Of a DNA stretch of 64,000 nucleotides, positions 1 through 7,519 are shown piece by piece; position 1 is the first letter of the stretch; each line of letters begins with the position of its first letter. The stretch lies in assembly GCF_040730185.1 (NCBI RefSeq), contig NZ_CP160402.1, forward strand, positions 4,278,001-4,342,000. The letters run 5' to 3'. The translations under genes were made by a program, and so were the position numbers. The stretch comes from Streptomyces sp. Je 1-332 (GTDB lineage Bacteria > Actinomycetota > Actinomycetes > Streptomycetales > Streptomycetaceae). The notes beneath the pieces are model-generated. The model ran no database searches and was not told the DNA's origin. It saw only the letters and a list, made by a program, of their open reading frames with translations.

Positions 1-367
1 CCTCGTCGCCGGGCTCGACCAGGGCGAGCAGGGACGCGGCGATCGCCTCGGTGGCGCCCGCCGTGACCAGGACCTCGCGGTCGGGGTCGTACGCGAGGCC
101 GTACCTGCGCTGCTGGTGCGCGACGATCGCCGCGCGGAGCTCGGGGACGCCGGGGCCCGGCGGGTACTGGTTGCCGCGGCCGTCACGCAGGGCGCGGACC
201 GCGGCCTCGCGGATCTCCTCGGGGCCGTCCGTGTCGGGGAAGCCCTGGCCGAGGTTGATGGCCCCCGTTTTCACCGCCAGTGCGGACATCTCGGCGAAGA
301 TCGTCGTACCGAACTCGGTGAGGCGGCGGTTGAGCAGCGGGCGCCCGCTCCCGGATGTGGAGGTCAT
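1..367 (-). CDS. Class I/II PLP-dependent aminotransferase (N-terminal part, cut by window start)
   Basis: The reverse frame reads MTSTSGSGRPLLNRRL and continues for 122 codons to the window edge without a stop. It contains an INLGQGFPDTDGP stretch and, later, NQYPPGPGVPELR and VTAGATEAIAA. These are the N-terminal arm, substrate-proximal strand and cofactor-binding start of fold type I aspartate/kynurenine-type aminotransferases. The active-site lysine lies outside the window. Start chosen at 367: the hexamer CAGGAT lies 7 bases upstream with no ribosome-binding site, as in many leaderless genes here; an in-frame ATG at 376 is the alternative. The substrate cannot be told from this part. Confidence 0.85.
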   Translation of the reverse strand, partial: MTSTSGSGRPLLNRRLTEFGTTIFAEMSALAVKTGAINLGQGFPDTDGPEEIREAAVRALRDGRGNQYPPGPGVPELRAAIVAHQQRRYGLAYDPDREVLVTAGATEAIAASLLALVEPGDE

Positions 368-531
368 GGCCGCCATCCTGCGCCGAACCTCTGGACTTCC
401 TCAACTCTGCTTTGGGCCGACGCCCACGGGGGCATTTCCCTTCCACGCAAGAACAGCGCACGAGAACAACACATGCGAACGCGGACCCACGGGGGGCCTG
501 CTTCGGGGGAATGGAAAGGGGCGTGGACGTC

Positions 532-792
532 ATGACTGGGGTCTTCGTGGTGGTCGGTCTGGCCGTAGTCGTCATGGCACTCGTGGCCATGGGCAGCTCC
601 CGTGGACGCGGCGGTCGCTCGCGCGGGGCCGGTGGAGCCGGTGCGGCGAGTTCCGGCGGCGGCTGGTGGGCCGGCGGAGGGCACGGCGGTGGTCACGGAG
701 GTGGCTCCTGCGGTGGTGGTTCGTCCTGCGGCGGCAGCTCTTCGTGCGGCGGCGGTGGCGGTGGCGGTTGTGGCGGTGGCGGAGGCAGCTGA
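532..792 (+). CDS. Small glycine/serine/cysteine-rich membrane protein
   Basis: An 86-residue protein with one N-terminal hydrophobic helix (about residues 3-20), then a short basic stretch, then a tail almost entirely Gly, Ser and Cys with isolated Trp and His. GGAAAGGGG lies about ten bases before ATG 532; ATG 511 and GTG 523 are in-frame alternatives. I do not recognise a named family. Similar glycine-rich single-pass proteins are common in Streptomyces. The four Cys in the tail, within SCGGGSSCGG-like repeats, could bind metal or crosslink, which is inference. A strong hairpin follows at 821-858, so the gene is probably monocistronic. Codon use fits a real gene, though low complexity limits certainty. 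Confidence 0.6.
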   Translation: MTGVFVVVGLAVVVMALVAMGSSRGRGGRSRGAGGAGAASSGGGWWAGGGHGGGHGGGSCGGGSSCGGSSSCGGGGGGGCGGGGGS

Positions 793-820
793 CACGGGGC
801 AGCTGGTCCGTCCATCTGTT

Positions 821-858
821 GAAGTGCCCGGCAGGAGGCAACTCCTGCCGGGCACTTC
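821..858 (+). terminator. Strong intergenic hairpin terminator
   Basis: A perfect 17-bp stem (821-837 with 842-858) closed by a GCAA tetraloop, 28 bases after the glycine-rich gene. No long U-tract follows, which is usual for Streptomyces terminators. Confidence 0.8.
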
Positions 859-1101
859 GTCGTTGAGTCATTGAACAGTTGAACTGTGCAGCCCCCGCAG
901 GGGTGGAAACCCTCCGAAGTTGGGTAAAAGCGCAGTGGCAGTGCAGCAGTCCATGATTCCCTCTTAACCGTCAGCACCGCCCTCGGACGGACGACTTGGA
1001 CATCAAGGACGTTCGCGTGGGCACGAGCCGGCATTCCGACCGCCCGGTCTCCGACCGGGTGCGCCGGCACCACCTCCATTGCGTGTTAGCGGAGCCGACC
1101 C
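859..1101. other. Non-coding gap before the DUF2617 gene
   Basis: No convincing gene. The only structure I see is a short imperfect hairpin around 1029-1066, where an inner CCCGGT/ACCGGG stem is flanked by GCCGGC copies. It lies just upstream of the DUF2617 gene and may be in its leader. No clear promoter hexamers. Confidence 0.4.
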
Positions 1102-1620
1102 ATGCTCACGACCCTGAAGACTGTCTATACCGACACGTGCGCCGCGGACCTCGCCTGGACCCTGGGGCGCGAGCCGCTGCCCGCGCTCGCCACACTCGAA
1201 CTGGACCTTGTCGACGCGAAGATGGAGCTGCGGCTCCTCGGGGCATCGCACCAGGTGCTCCTCGAAGAGGAGCAGGGCACCTGTTCCGAGACCGTCGCCT
1301 GTATCCCCGGCAGCAGTACGCCACTTCCGCTCGGCGTCTCCAAGCGCCTCGGCGAGTGGGAGTACGAGTTCGCGGCGCGCGTCGAGACCCTCTCGCGGGG
1401 TCAGTTCGCGGGCCGCGCACAGGAACTGCTCGCCCTGGTGGCCGAGCATCCGCACGGTCTGGCCGGGGTCTTCCCGGGCAGTCCGCACGCGTTCACGGCC
1501 ATGTTGGCGCAGCGGCACGAAGGGGCGGTGCAATGGCGCACCTGGCACGCCTACCCGCAGGACGGGCAACTCGTGGCGACCCGCACCCGGGTGGGTGTGC
1601 GCATGCCGGCAGTGCTCTGA
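1102..1620 (+). CDS. DUF2617 family protein
   Basis: A 172-residue soluble protein starting MLTTLKTVYTDTCAADLAW and ending GVRMPAVL. Its length, the GASHQV segment, the WEYEFAARVE segment and the final WRTWHAYPQ region match the actinobacterial DUF2617 family, whose function is unknown. It lies 107 bases upstream of a spermidine-synthase-like gene; I recall this pair as conserved in Streptomyces, suggesting a link to that enzyme's substrate or to a shared regulon. No transmembrane segment or signal peptide is visible. The start is the first ATG giving the conserved N-terminus; the upstream GCGGAGCC is a weak ribosome-binding site. Confidence 0.8.
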   Translation: MLTTLKTVYTDTCAADLAWTLGREPLPALATLELDLVDAKMELRLLGASHQVLLEEEQGTCSETVACIPGSSTPLPLGVSKRLGEWEYEFAARVETLSRGQFAGRAQELLALVAEHPHGLAGVFPGSPHAFTAMLAQRHEGAVQWRTWHAYPQDGQLVATRTRVGVRMPAVL

Positions 1621-1714
1621 CGGTTGCCGGCCGCTCCTGACCGTCGCGCCCCATCTACACCTCTAACGCTCAGTTGCACCCTTGTGGGTGACCTGATGTG
1701 TGTGTTCGGTGACG

Positions 1715-1720
1715 TAGCGT
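1715..1720 (+). promoter_or_regulatory. -10 element TAGCGT for a leaderless gene
   Basis: TAGCGT ends 7 bases before GTG 1728, placing transcription start at the start codon of the spermidine-synthase-like gene. Confidence 0.5.
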
Positions 1721-1727
1721 TCCCAAG

Positions 1728-3296
1728 GTGATGGAGCCGTCAACGCACTTACCGGTGACGCCCCGGACAGGACGGTTCTTCGTCCTGGCGGGCGTCTTCG
1801 TCTGCGCGGCCTGCGGTCTGGTGTATGAACTCGAACTCGTCGCCCTCGCCACGTACTTGATCGGGGACTCGGTCACCCAGGCCTCGGTGGTCCTCTCGGT
1901 GATGGTCTTCGCCATGGGTCTCGGCTCCCTGCTCGCCAAGCGGCTGCGGCGCCGGGCCGCGGCCGGTTTCGGCCTGGTCGAGGCGGCACTCGCGCTGGTC
2001 GGCGGACTGAGCGCCATGGCGTTGTACGCGGCGTTCGCCTGGACCGGCGACCGGGGCGAGGTCTGGGCGGGCGGCTCGCGCTATCTCCTCGTCGCCTTCT
2101 CGCTCGCCATCGGTCTGCTCATCGGCGCCGAAGTGCCGCTGCTCATGGTGCTCATCCAGCGGATCAGACGGCAGGACCCCAGCGGCGCCGTGTCGGACCT
2201 CTTCGCCGCGGACTACGTGGGCGCGCTGGTGGGCGGCCTCGCCTTTCCCTTCCTCCTGCTCCCCCTGCTCGGCCAGCTGACCGGGGCGCTGGTCACCGGC
2301 GCGGTCAACGCGGTCGCGGGCGGCGCGCTGGTGTTCGGCCTGTTCCGGCACGACTTGAGCGTGCGCGGCCGGTGGATCCTGATCGTCGCGAACGTCACCG
2401 TCCTCGGCCTGCTCGCGTCGGCCGCCGTCCTGGTCGGCGACTTCGAGGCGGCCGCGCGCCGGGCGGTCTACGGCAAGGACGTACGGGTCGCCGTGCAGAC
2501 CGGCGTCCAGGAAGTCGTCCTGACCGGTGGCAGGCACGATTCTCTCGACCTCTACCTCGACGGTCGCCTGCGGGTCAGCGGCCGTGACGAGCACCGCTAC
2601 CACCGGGCGCTCGTCGGCCCCGCGATGAGCGGCCGCCACGCGCGCGTGCTGATCCTCGGCGGTGGCGACGGCCTCGCGGCGCGCGAGGTGCTCCGGCATC
2701 CGGGGGTGCGGCGGGTGGACGTCGTCGAACTCGACCCGGGAGTGGTGCGGCTGGCGCGCCGTGACCCGGCGCTGAGCGAACTGAACGGGCGGGTCTACGA
2801 CGACCCCCGGGTGCGGGTGGTGCACGCCGACGCGTTTCACTGGCTGCGCTCACCCCCTCGTACGTACGACGTGGTGATCTCCGATCTGCCCGACCCCGGC
2901 ATCACCGCGAGCACCAAGCTCTACTCCCAGGAGTTCTACGGCCTCGCGTCGCGGGCCCTGGCCAGGGGCGGACGCCTGGCCGTGCACGCCGGGCCGATGA
3001 CGTCCAGGCCCCACGCCTTCTGGACGGTGGAGGCCACACTGCGGGCGGCGGGCCTGCTGACGGAGCCGTACGGCGTCGGGGGCAGGCTCTCCGCGTTCGC
3101 CGCGGGCCCCGGCCGGGCGGCGGACGGCGCGTCCGCGCCACGCGACTGGGGCTTCGTCCTCGCGGCGAGATCCCGCCCGGTCCTCGATCCGCCCGGGAAG
3201 GCGGCGCTGCCGCGGGTGGCCGTCGCCTCCGCCGAACGGACGCGGATGCGGGGCCTCGCACCCTCCACACTGGTGCACCCGCGGTACACGAACTGA
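1728..3296 (+). CDS. Membrane spermidine-synthase-like protein (polyamine aminopropyltransferase fold)
   Basis: A 522-residue two-part protein. Residues about 15-235 form seven or so hydrophobic helices (ending near [14 protein letters not shown]). The C-terminal half is a Rossmann-fold aminopropyltransferase domain with [18 protein letters not shown] as the nucleoside-binding glycine loop, VDVVELDP as the acidic strand-2 motif and [12 protein letters not shown] carrying the catalytic-type Asp. Soluble SpeE transfers aminopropyl from decarboxylated S-adenosylmethionine to putrescine; whether this membrane-fused form makes spermidine is unproven. GTG 1728 is chosen because TAGCGT sits 7 bases before it; ATG 1731 directly follows. 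It is downstream of DUF2617 and probably has its own promoter. Confidence 0.85.
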   Translation: MMEPSTHLPVTPRTGRFFVLAGVFVCAACGLVYELELVALATYLIGDSVTQASVVLSVMVFAMGLGSLLAKRLRRRAAAGFGLVEAALALVGGLSAMALYAAFAWTGDRGEVWAGGSRYLLVAFSLAIGLLIGAEVPLLMVLIQRIRRQDPSGAVSDLFAADYVGALVGGLAFPFLLLPLLGQLTGALVTGAVNAVAGGALVFGLFRHDLSVRGRWILIVANVTVLGLLASAAVLVGDFEAAARRAVYGKDVRVAVQTGVQEVVLTGGRHDSLDLYLDGRLRVSGRDEHRYHRALVGPAMSGRHARVLILGGGDGLAAREVLRHPGVRRVDVVELDPGVVRLARRDPALSELNGRVYDDPRVRVVHADAFHWLRSPPRTYDVVISDLPDPGITASTKLYSQEFYGLASRALARGGRLAVHAGPMTSRPHAFWTVEATLRAAGLLTEPYGVGGRLSAFAAGPGRAADGASAPRDWGFVLAARSRPVLDPPGKAALPRVAVASAERTRMRGLAPSTLVHPRYTN

Positions 3297-3342
3297 CGAA
3301 CTGACGTACATGTTCTCGGCCACGTGGGTAGGCTCGACTGCC

Positions 3343-4113
3343 ATGGAGCATGAGGTGTTCGTTCCGGTTACCGCCGACCGTCTTCAGCAGGTGCTGAGCG
3401 ACCCCGAGCAGGTCGCTGGGGCGGTGCCCGGACTGCAGCGCGACGCGGACGGGACCGCGGCGCCGCTCTCCGGCCGGCTCAAGGTGCGAGTCGGTGGACA
3501 CGCCATCACGTATCGCGGTGCGGCGCGGGTCGCTCCGCGCGGCGACGGTTCCTACGCGATCGAGGGCGAGGGCGTGGAGGTGCGGGGCGGCGGCTCCGTG
3601 AAGCTCTCGCTGACGGTGCGGCTCGAATCCGCCGAGGAGGACGAGGCCGGGACCCGGCTGGTCTTCGCCGGGACGGGTGCGGGGGAGGGGCGCGTCACGG
3701 AGGCGTCCGCACAGGCTGTGGAGGGGGCGGTGAGAAGGCTCCTGGAGCGGTTCGCTGAGGGGCTCGGCCGGGCGGCCGAGCCGGAGCCGGAGCCTGCGGC
3801 GCCCGAACCCGAGCCTGTCGAGGTGACCCCCGTCTTCGAGACGGAGGTGCCGCCGTCGTCGTTCGACGAGGAGGACGACGTCGACGTCGAGGAGATTCTG
3901 GTGCCGCCCGCGGAGGCGGCGCACGCGCGGCGGACGATGATCGGCCGGAGCGCCGAGGAGGTCGACCACGCGCCGCCCCGGGGGCGGTACGCCCCCGCGC
4001 CCGCCGCGGAGTCGCTGTCCACCTCCGCCACGTTGCGCTGGGCCGCGCCTGCCGCCGCGGTGGTGCTGGCCTCGGCGATCGTGGCGGGGCGCGCGCTTCG
4101 CCGCAGGCGCTGA
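3343..4113 (+). CDS. SRPBCC (CoxG-like) domain protein with C-terminal membrane anchor
   Basis: A 256-residue protein. Residues 1-145 form an SRPBCC/CoxG-type fold (MEHEVFVPVTADRLQQVL start, GAVPGLQ motif, AEGAV-like final helix), a helix-grip fold that binds hydrophobic ligands or membrane partners. An acidic Glu/Pro-rich linker (about 148-200, with repeated EPEP and a run of Asp/Glu) follows, then one transmembrane helix near the end (AAVVLASAIVAGRAL) and an arginine-rich tail. This predicts a cytoplasmic domain tethered to the membrane. ATG 3343 is chosen because TAGGCT ends 8 bases upstream, suggesting a leaderless mRNA; an upstream in-frame ATG at 3310 would overlap that promoter. CoxG was named from carbon monoxide dehydrogenase clusters, but none is here. 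Confidence 0.75.
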   Translation: MEHEVFVPVTADRLQQVLSDPEQVAGAVPGLQRDADGTAAPLSGRLKVRVGGHAITYRGAARVAPRGDGSYAIEGEGVEVRGGGSVKLSLTVRLESAEEDEAGTRLVFAGTGAGEGRVTEASAQAVEGAVRRLLERFAEGLGRAAEPEPEPAAPEPEPVEVTPVFETEVPPSSFDEEDDVDVEEILVPPAEAAHARRTMIGRSAEEVDHAPPRGRYAPAPAAESLSTSATLRWAAPAAAVVLASAIVAGRALRRRR

Positions 4114-4115
4114 TT

Positions 4116-4289
4116 TTTCCCCAACCCCGCCCCTTCCCGAAAACCGTGCCTGCGCCCCGGGCCTACCTGGGGCTCCGCCCCAGACCCCGCTCCTCAAACG
4201 CCGGAGGGGCTGAAAGATTCAGCCCCTCCGGCGTTTGAGGAGGGCCCTCGCGCCGAGCGAGTTTTCGGGAAGGGGCGGGGTTGGGGAAA
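4116..4289. terminator. Nested double palindrome (terminator-like, cruciform-forming)
   Basis: Two perfect inverted repeats, one inside the other. Outer arms are 29 bp (4116-4144 with 4261-4289); the inner arms are 23 bp (4192-4214 with 4218-4240) with a 3-base loop. The outer left arm begins two bases after the SRPBCC stop codon. The inner palindrome contains the CTCCGGCGTTTGAGG-type sequence common between Streptomyces genes. It should stop transcription from either side, and the right arm runs into the epimerase promoter. Confidence 0.8.
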
Positions 4290-4301
4290 TGTCCCTGCCC
4301 G

Positions 4302-4307
4302 TAGGGT
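4302..4307 (+). promoter_or_regulatory. -10 element TAGGGT for aldose epimerase gene
   Basis: TAGGGT ends 7 bases before GTG 4315. A possible -35 (TTGGGG, 4281-4286) lies inside the right arm of the nested palindrome. Confidence 0.5.
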
Positions 4308-4314
4308 CACATCC

Positions 4315-5103
4315 GTGAGTATCGAAGACGTGACACTGACCGCGGGCGACGCGGAAGTCGTCCTGCAGCCGGGCAACGGCTGCCGAGTGGGAAGCCTCAA
4401 GCTCGGCGGCAAGGAACTGCTGAGGCAAGGTGCCAGATACGGCTGCTTCCCCATGGCCCCCTGGGCCGGCCGCATCCGCGAGGGCAGCTTCCGCAACGGC
4501 GGCACGACCCACCAGATGCCCCTCAACTCCCCGCCCCACGCCATCCACGGCTTCGCCAGGGACGCCGCGTGGCGCACGGCCCGCGCCGGCAAGAGCGAGG
4601 CCGTGTTCACGTACGACCTCACCGACCCCTGGCCCTACGAAGGCCGCGTCACGCAGATCGTCGCCCTCACCGAGGACTCCCTCACCCTCACGCTGGGCAT
4701 CGAGACGTACGGCGACAGCTTCCCCGCCCAGGTGGGTTGGCACCCGTGGTTCAACCGCAGCATCGGCGGCGAGAACGTCCAGGTGGAGTTCAGCCCCGCC
4801 TGGCAGGAGGAGCGCGGTGACGACCACCTCCCCACCGGCCACCGCATCGCCCCCACCCCCGGCCCCTGGGACGACTGCTTCGGGATGCCGGACGGCGTCG
4901 ACGTCACCCTGACCTGGCCCGAGCAGCTGGCGCTCACGGTGAAGAGCCGCGAGCAGTGGGTCGTCGTCTACGACGAGCAGGAAGCCGCCGTGTGCGTGGA
5001 GCCGCAGACAGGGCCGCCGAACGGGCTCAACACCCTGCCCCGCCTCGTCACCCCCATCGAGCCCCTCGAAGCGTCGACGACCTGGACCTGGACGCGGCTC
5101 TGA
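4315..5103 (+). CDS. Aldose 1-epimerase family protein
   Basis: A 262-residue cytoplasmic protein of the galactose mutarotase-like beta-sandwich fold. Visible family marks are MAPWAGRIREGSF (sugar-binding loop), HAIHGFAR with the conserved His pair, VGWHPWFNR carrying the second catalytic His, and a late Glu-containing CVEPQTGPPNG motif. These residues catalyse interconversion of alpha and beta anomers of hexoses such as glucose or galactose. GTG 4315 gives the full family N-terminus and sits 7 bases after a -10 hexamer, so the transcript is probably leaderless. pyrE follows 30 bases downstream but has its own -10-like hexamer. The exact sugar is unknown. Confidence 0.88.
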   Translation: MSIEDVTLTAGDAEVVLQPGNGCRVGSLKLGGKELLRQGARYGCFPMAPWAGRIREGSFRNGGTTHQMPLNSPPHAIHGFARDAAWRTARAGKSEAVFTYDLTDPWPYEGRVTQIVALTEDSLTLTLGIETYGDSFPAQVGWHPWFNRSIGGENVQVEFSPAWQEERGDDHLPTGHRIAPTPGPWDDCFGMPDGVDVTLTWPEQLALTVKSREQWVVVYDEQEAAVCVEPQTGPPNGLNTLPRLVTPIEPLEASTTWTWTRL

Positions 5104-5120
5104 GCCCCTGGAGGCGGCTT

Positions 5121-5126
5121 TAAGCT
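5121..5126 (+). promoter_or_regulatory. -10 element TAAGCT for pyrE
   Basis: TAAGCT ends 7 bases before the pyrE ATG, and no ribosome-binding site is present; a leaderless start is likely. Confidence 0.5.
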
Positions 5127-5133
5127 GGCAGGC

Positions 5134-5688
5134 ATGACTGACGACGTACGTGGCGCCCTGCTGCAGCAGATCAAGGACAAGGCCGTGGTGCACGGCAAGG
5201 TGACCCTCTCCTCGGGTCTCGAAGCCGATTACTACATCGACCTGCGCCGCATCACCCTCGACGGCGAGGCCGCCCCCCTGGTCGGCCAGGTGCTTCTCGA
5301 CCTCACCGCCGACCTCGACTTCGACGCCGTGGGCGGCCTGACCATGGGCGCCGACCCCGTCGCGGGCGCGATGCTGCACGCCTCCGCGGCGCGCGGCAAG
5401 CGCCTGGACGCCTTCGTCGTGCGCAAGGCCGCCAAGGCGCACGGCATGCAGCGCCGGGTGGAAGGCCCCGACATCAAGGGGCGTCGCGTACTCGTCGTCG
5501 AGGACACCTCCACCACCGGCGGCTCCCCGCTCACCGCCGTCGAGGCCGTGCGTGAGGCGGGTGCCGAGGTCGTGGGCGTCGCGACCATCGTGGACCGTGC
5601 CACCGGGGCGGGCGAGAAGATCACCGAGGGCGCCGGGGTGCCGTACCTCTTCGCGTACTCCAAGGACGATCTCGGCCTCAGCGACTGA
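5134..5688 (+). CDS. pyrE: Orotate phosphoribosyltransferase
   Basis: A 184-residue enzyme that joins orotate to phosphoribosyl pyrophosphate to make orotidine 5'-monophosphate in pyrimidine synthesis. The PRPP-binding signature is VLVVEDTSTTGGS (about residues 124-136), and the N-terminal KVTLSSGLEADYYIDLR segment is the orotate-side motif. GGLTMGADPVAGAM supplies the phosphate-binding loop. Length is normal for PyrE. The start is ATG 5134 by leaderless geometry and family N-terminus. It is followed by a hairpin and then fba, so it is not obviously co-transcribed with other pyrimidine genes, which in Streptomyces lie elsewhere. Confidence 0.95.
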   Translation: MTDDVRGALLQQIKDKAVVHGKVTLSSGLEADYYIDLRRITLDGEAAPLVGQVLLDLTADLDFDAVGGLTMGADPVAGAMLHASAARGKRLDAFVVRKAAKAHGMQRRVEGPDIKGRRVLVVEDTSTTGGSPLTAVEAVREAGAEVVGVATIVDRATGAGEKITEGAGVPYLFAYSKDDLGLSD

Positions 5689-5747
5689 GGGCCCGAGCGA
5701 CTGAGGATCCACGTCCGGGCCGAGCCGCCCGGTGGATCTGGAAAGAT

Positions 5748-5771
5748 GGGGGCGACGATGACGTCGCCCCC
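5748..5771 (+). terminator. Hairpin between pyrE and fba
   Basis: A perfect 10-bp stem (GGGGGCGACG, 5748-5757, pairing with 5762-5771) and loop ATGA, followed by TTAGG. It lies 59 bases after pyrE and 47 before fba, so it could end pyrE or lie in the fba leader. Confidence 0.6.
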
Positions 5772-5818
5772 TTAGGTCAGGGCCAAGCACACACCCGCAC
5801 ATCACAAGGAGCGGACAC

Positions 5819-6850
5819 ATGCCCATCGCAACCCCCGAGGTCTACGCCGAGATGCTGGACCGGGCGAAGGCAGGCAAGTTCGCCTACCCGGCCATCAACG
5901 TGACCTCCTCGCAGACGCTGCACGCCGCACTGCGTGGTTTCGCGGAGGCCGAGAGCGACGGCATCATCCAGATCTCCACCGGTGGTGCGGAGTTCCTGGG
6001 CGGCCAGCACAACAAGGACATGGTGACGGGCGCCGTGGCCCTCGCCGAGTTCGCGCACATCGTCGCCGCGAAGTACGACATCACCGTCGCGCTGCACACC
6101 GACCACTGCCCCAAGGACAAGCTGGACACGTACGTCCGTCCGCTGATCGACGTCTCCGCCGAGCGCGTCAAGGACGGCCGTAACCCGCTCTTCCAGTCGC
6201 ACATGTGGGACGGCTCAGCCGAGACCCTCGCCGACAACCTGGCCATCGGCCAGGAGCTGCTCGCGAAGGCCGCCGCCGCGAAGATCATCCTCGAGGTGGA
6301 GATCACCCCGACCGGTGGTGAGGAGGACGGCGTCACGCACGAGATCAACGACGAGCTCTACACGACCGTCGACGACGCGCTGCGCACCGCCGAGGCCCTG
6401 GGCCTCGGCGACAAGGGCCGCTACCTCCTGGCCGCGTCCTTCGGCAACGTCCACGGCGTCTACAAGCCGGGCAACGTCGTCCTGCGCCCCGAGCTCCTCA
6501 AGGACCTCCAGGAGGGCGTCGCCGCCAAGCACGGCAAGACGGCCGGTTCGCAGCCGTTCGACTTCGTCTTCCACGGCGGCTCCGGCTCGACCGCCGAGGA
6601 GATCGCGACCGCCCTGGAGAACGGCGTCGTGAAGATGAACCTCGACACGGACACGCAGTACGCCTTCACGCGTCCCGTCGCGGACCACATGTTCAAGAAC
6701 TACGACGGCGTCCTGAAGGTCGACGGCGAGGTCGGCTCGAAGAAGACGTACGACCCCCGCACCTGGGGCAAGGCCGCCGAGGCGGGCATGGCCACGCGCG
6801 TCACCGAGGCGTGCGCGAACCTGCGCTCCACGGGCACGAAGCTGAAGTAA
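5819..6850 (+). CDS. fba: Class II fructose-bisphosphate aldolase
   Basis: A 343-residue zinc aldolase that interconverts fructose 1,6-bisphosphate with glyceraldehyde 3-phosphate and dihydroxyacetone phosphate in glycolysis and gluconeogenesis. HTDHCPKDKLD holds the zinc-binding His and the catalytic Asp, FGNVHGVYKPGN holds another zinc His, and FHGGSGST and KMNLDTDTQYAF bind the phosphate groups. The full length matches the actinobacterial class IIA form. AAGGAG lies 7-8 bases before ATG 5819, a clear ribosome-binding site that contrasts with the leaderless neighbours and fits high expression. A strong terminator follows at once. Confidence 0.97.
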   Translation: MPIATPEVYAEMLDRAKAGKFAYPAINVTSSQTLHAALRGFAEAESDGIIQISTGGAEFLGGQHNKDMVTGAVALAEFAHIVAAKYDITVALHTDHCPKDKLDTYVRPLIDVSAERVKDGRNPLFQSHMWDGSAETLADNLAIGQELLAKAAAAKIILEVEITPTGGEEDGVTHEINDELYTTVDDALRTAEALGLGDKGRYLLAASFGNVHGVYKPGNVVLRPELLKDLQEGVAAKHGKTAGSQPFDFVFHGGSGSTAEEIATALENGVVKMNLDTDTQYAFTRPVADHMFKNYDGVLKVDGEVGSKKTYDPRTWGKAAEAGMATRVTEACANLRSTGTKLK

Positions 6851-6865
6851 CCGCCCCGGCGGTCC

Positions 6866-6905
6866 GCACGGGCCCGGCACCCTTCCCTGGGTGCCGGGCC
6901 CGTGC
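6866..6905 (+). terminator. Strong terminator after fba
   Basis: A perfect 17-bp GC-rich stem (6866-6882 with 6889-6905) with loop TTCCCT, starting 16 bases after the fba stop. Confidence 0.85.
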
Positions 6906-6928
6906 GCGTATGGAGCAGACTGGAACCC

Positions 6929-7342
6929 ATGGCCATTCACAAGGATCTGCTCGGGGGACCGCCCCCGACCCACCTGCCCGACGACCCGGAGCCGCGCGAG
7001 CTGCTCGCGAACGGTGCGGCGCCCGCCGACGTCGCCGCGAAGTACCCCACCTCCTCCCTCGCCTGGGCACAGCTCGCCGACGAGGCGTTCGAGCGGGGCA
7101 GCGTCGTCGAGTCGTACGCGTACGCCCGCACCGGCTACCACCGCGGCCTCGACTCGCTGCGCCGCAGCGGCTGGAAGGGCCACGGCCCGGTGCCGTGGGA
7201 GCACGAGCCGAACCGCGGCTTCCTGCGGGCCCTGCACGGCCTCGCACGCGCCGCGCAGTCGATCGGCGAGCAGGAGGAGTACGAGCGCTGCGCCGGTTTC
7301 CTGCGGGACTCCTCCCAGACGGCGGCGGACACCCTGGGTTAG
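6929..7342 (+). CDS. DUF3151 family protein
   Basis: A 137-residue soluble, mostly helical protein that starts MAIHKDLLGGPPPTHLPDD and contains LAWAQLADEAFERG and AYARTGYHRGLD, the conserved core of actinobacterial DUF3151. Its middle resembles a pair of TPR-like helices. Function is unknown. I recall it directly after fba in Streptomyces and mycobacteria, hinting at a carbon-metabolism role. ATG 6929 is chosen over an in-frame upstream codon because it gives the family N-terminus and because CAGACT, a one-base variant of the -10 consensus, ends 7 bases before it. The upstream hairpin separates it from fba. Confidence 0.85.
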   Translation: MAIHKDLLGGPPPTHLPDDPEPRELLANGAAPADVAAKYPTSSLAWAQLADEAFERGSVVESYAYARTGYHRGLDSLRRSGWKGHGPVPWEHEPNRGFLRALHGLARAAQSIGEQEEYERCAGFLRDSSQTAADTLG

Positions 7343-7380
7343 CCCCCGGACCGCCCCGCACACGTGCCTGACGTGCCTGA

Positions 7381-7410
7381 CCTGCCTGGACGCCGCTGTG
7401 ACCAGGCAGG
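7381..7410. other. Hairpin upstream of the tryptophan dioxygenase gene
   Basis: CCTGCCTGG (7381-7389) pairs perfectly with CCAGGCAGG (7402-7410) across a 12-base loop. Short GTGCCTGAC repeats sit just before it. It follows the DUF3151 gene by 38 bases, so it may be its terminator; it could also lie in the leader of the dioxygenase operon. Confidence 0.5.
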
Positions 7411-7519
7411 TCTTGCCGTTTTGTGGGATGTTGCGGAGGATGCCGTTGGGGACCGGGGCCCCCGTGTCGGTAACGGCAGGGGCGGACCGCTACCCGGAGT
7501 ACGTATCAAGGAGATCGCG

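Noticed and set aside
7364..7519. An N-terminal extension of tryptophan dioxygenase
   Set aside because: The frame is open upstream but contains a hairpin, and a good AAGGAG site fits ATG 7520, where the family N-terminus starts.
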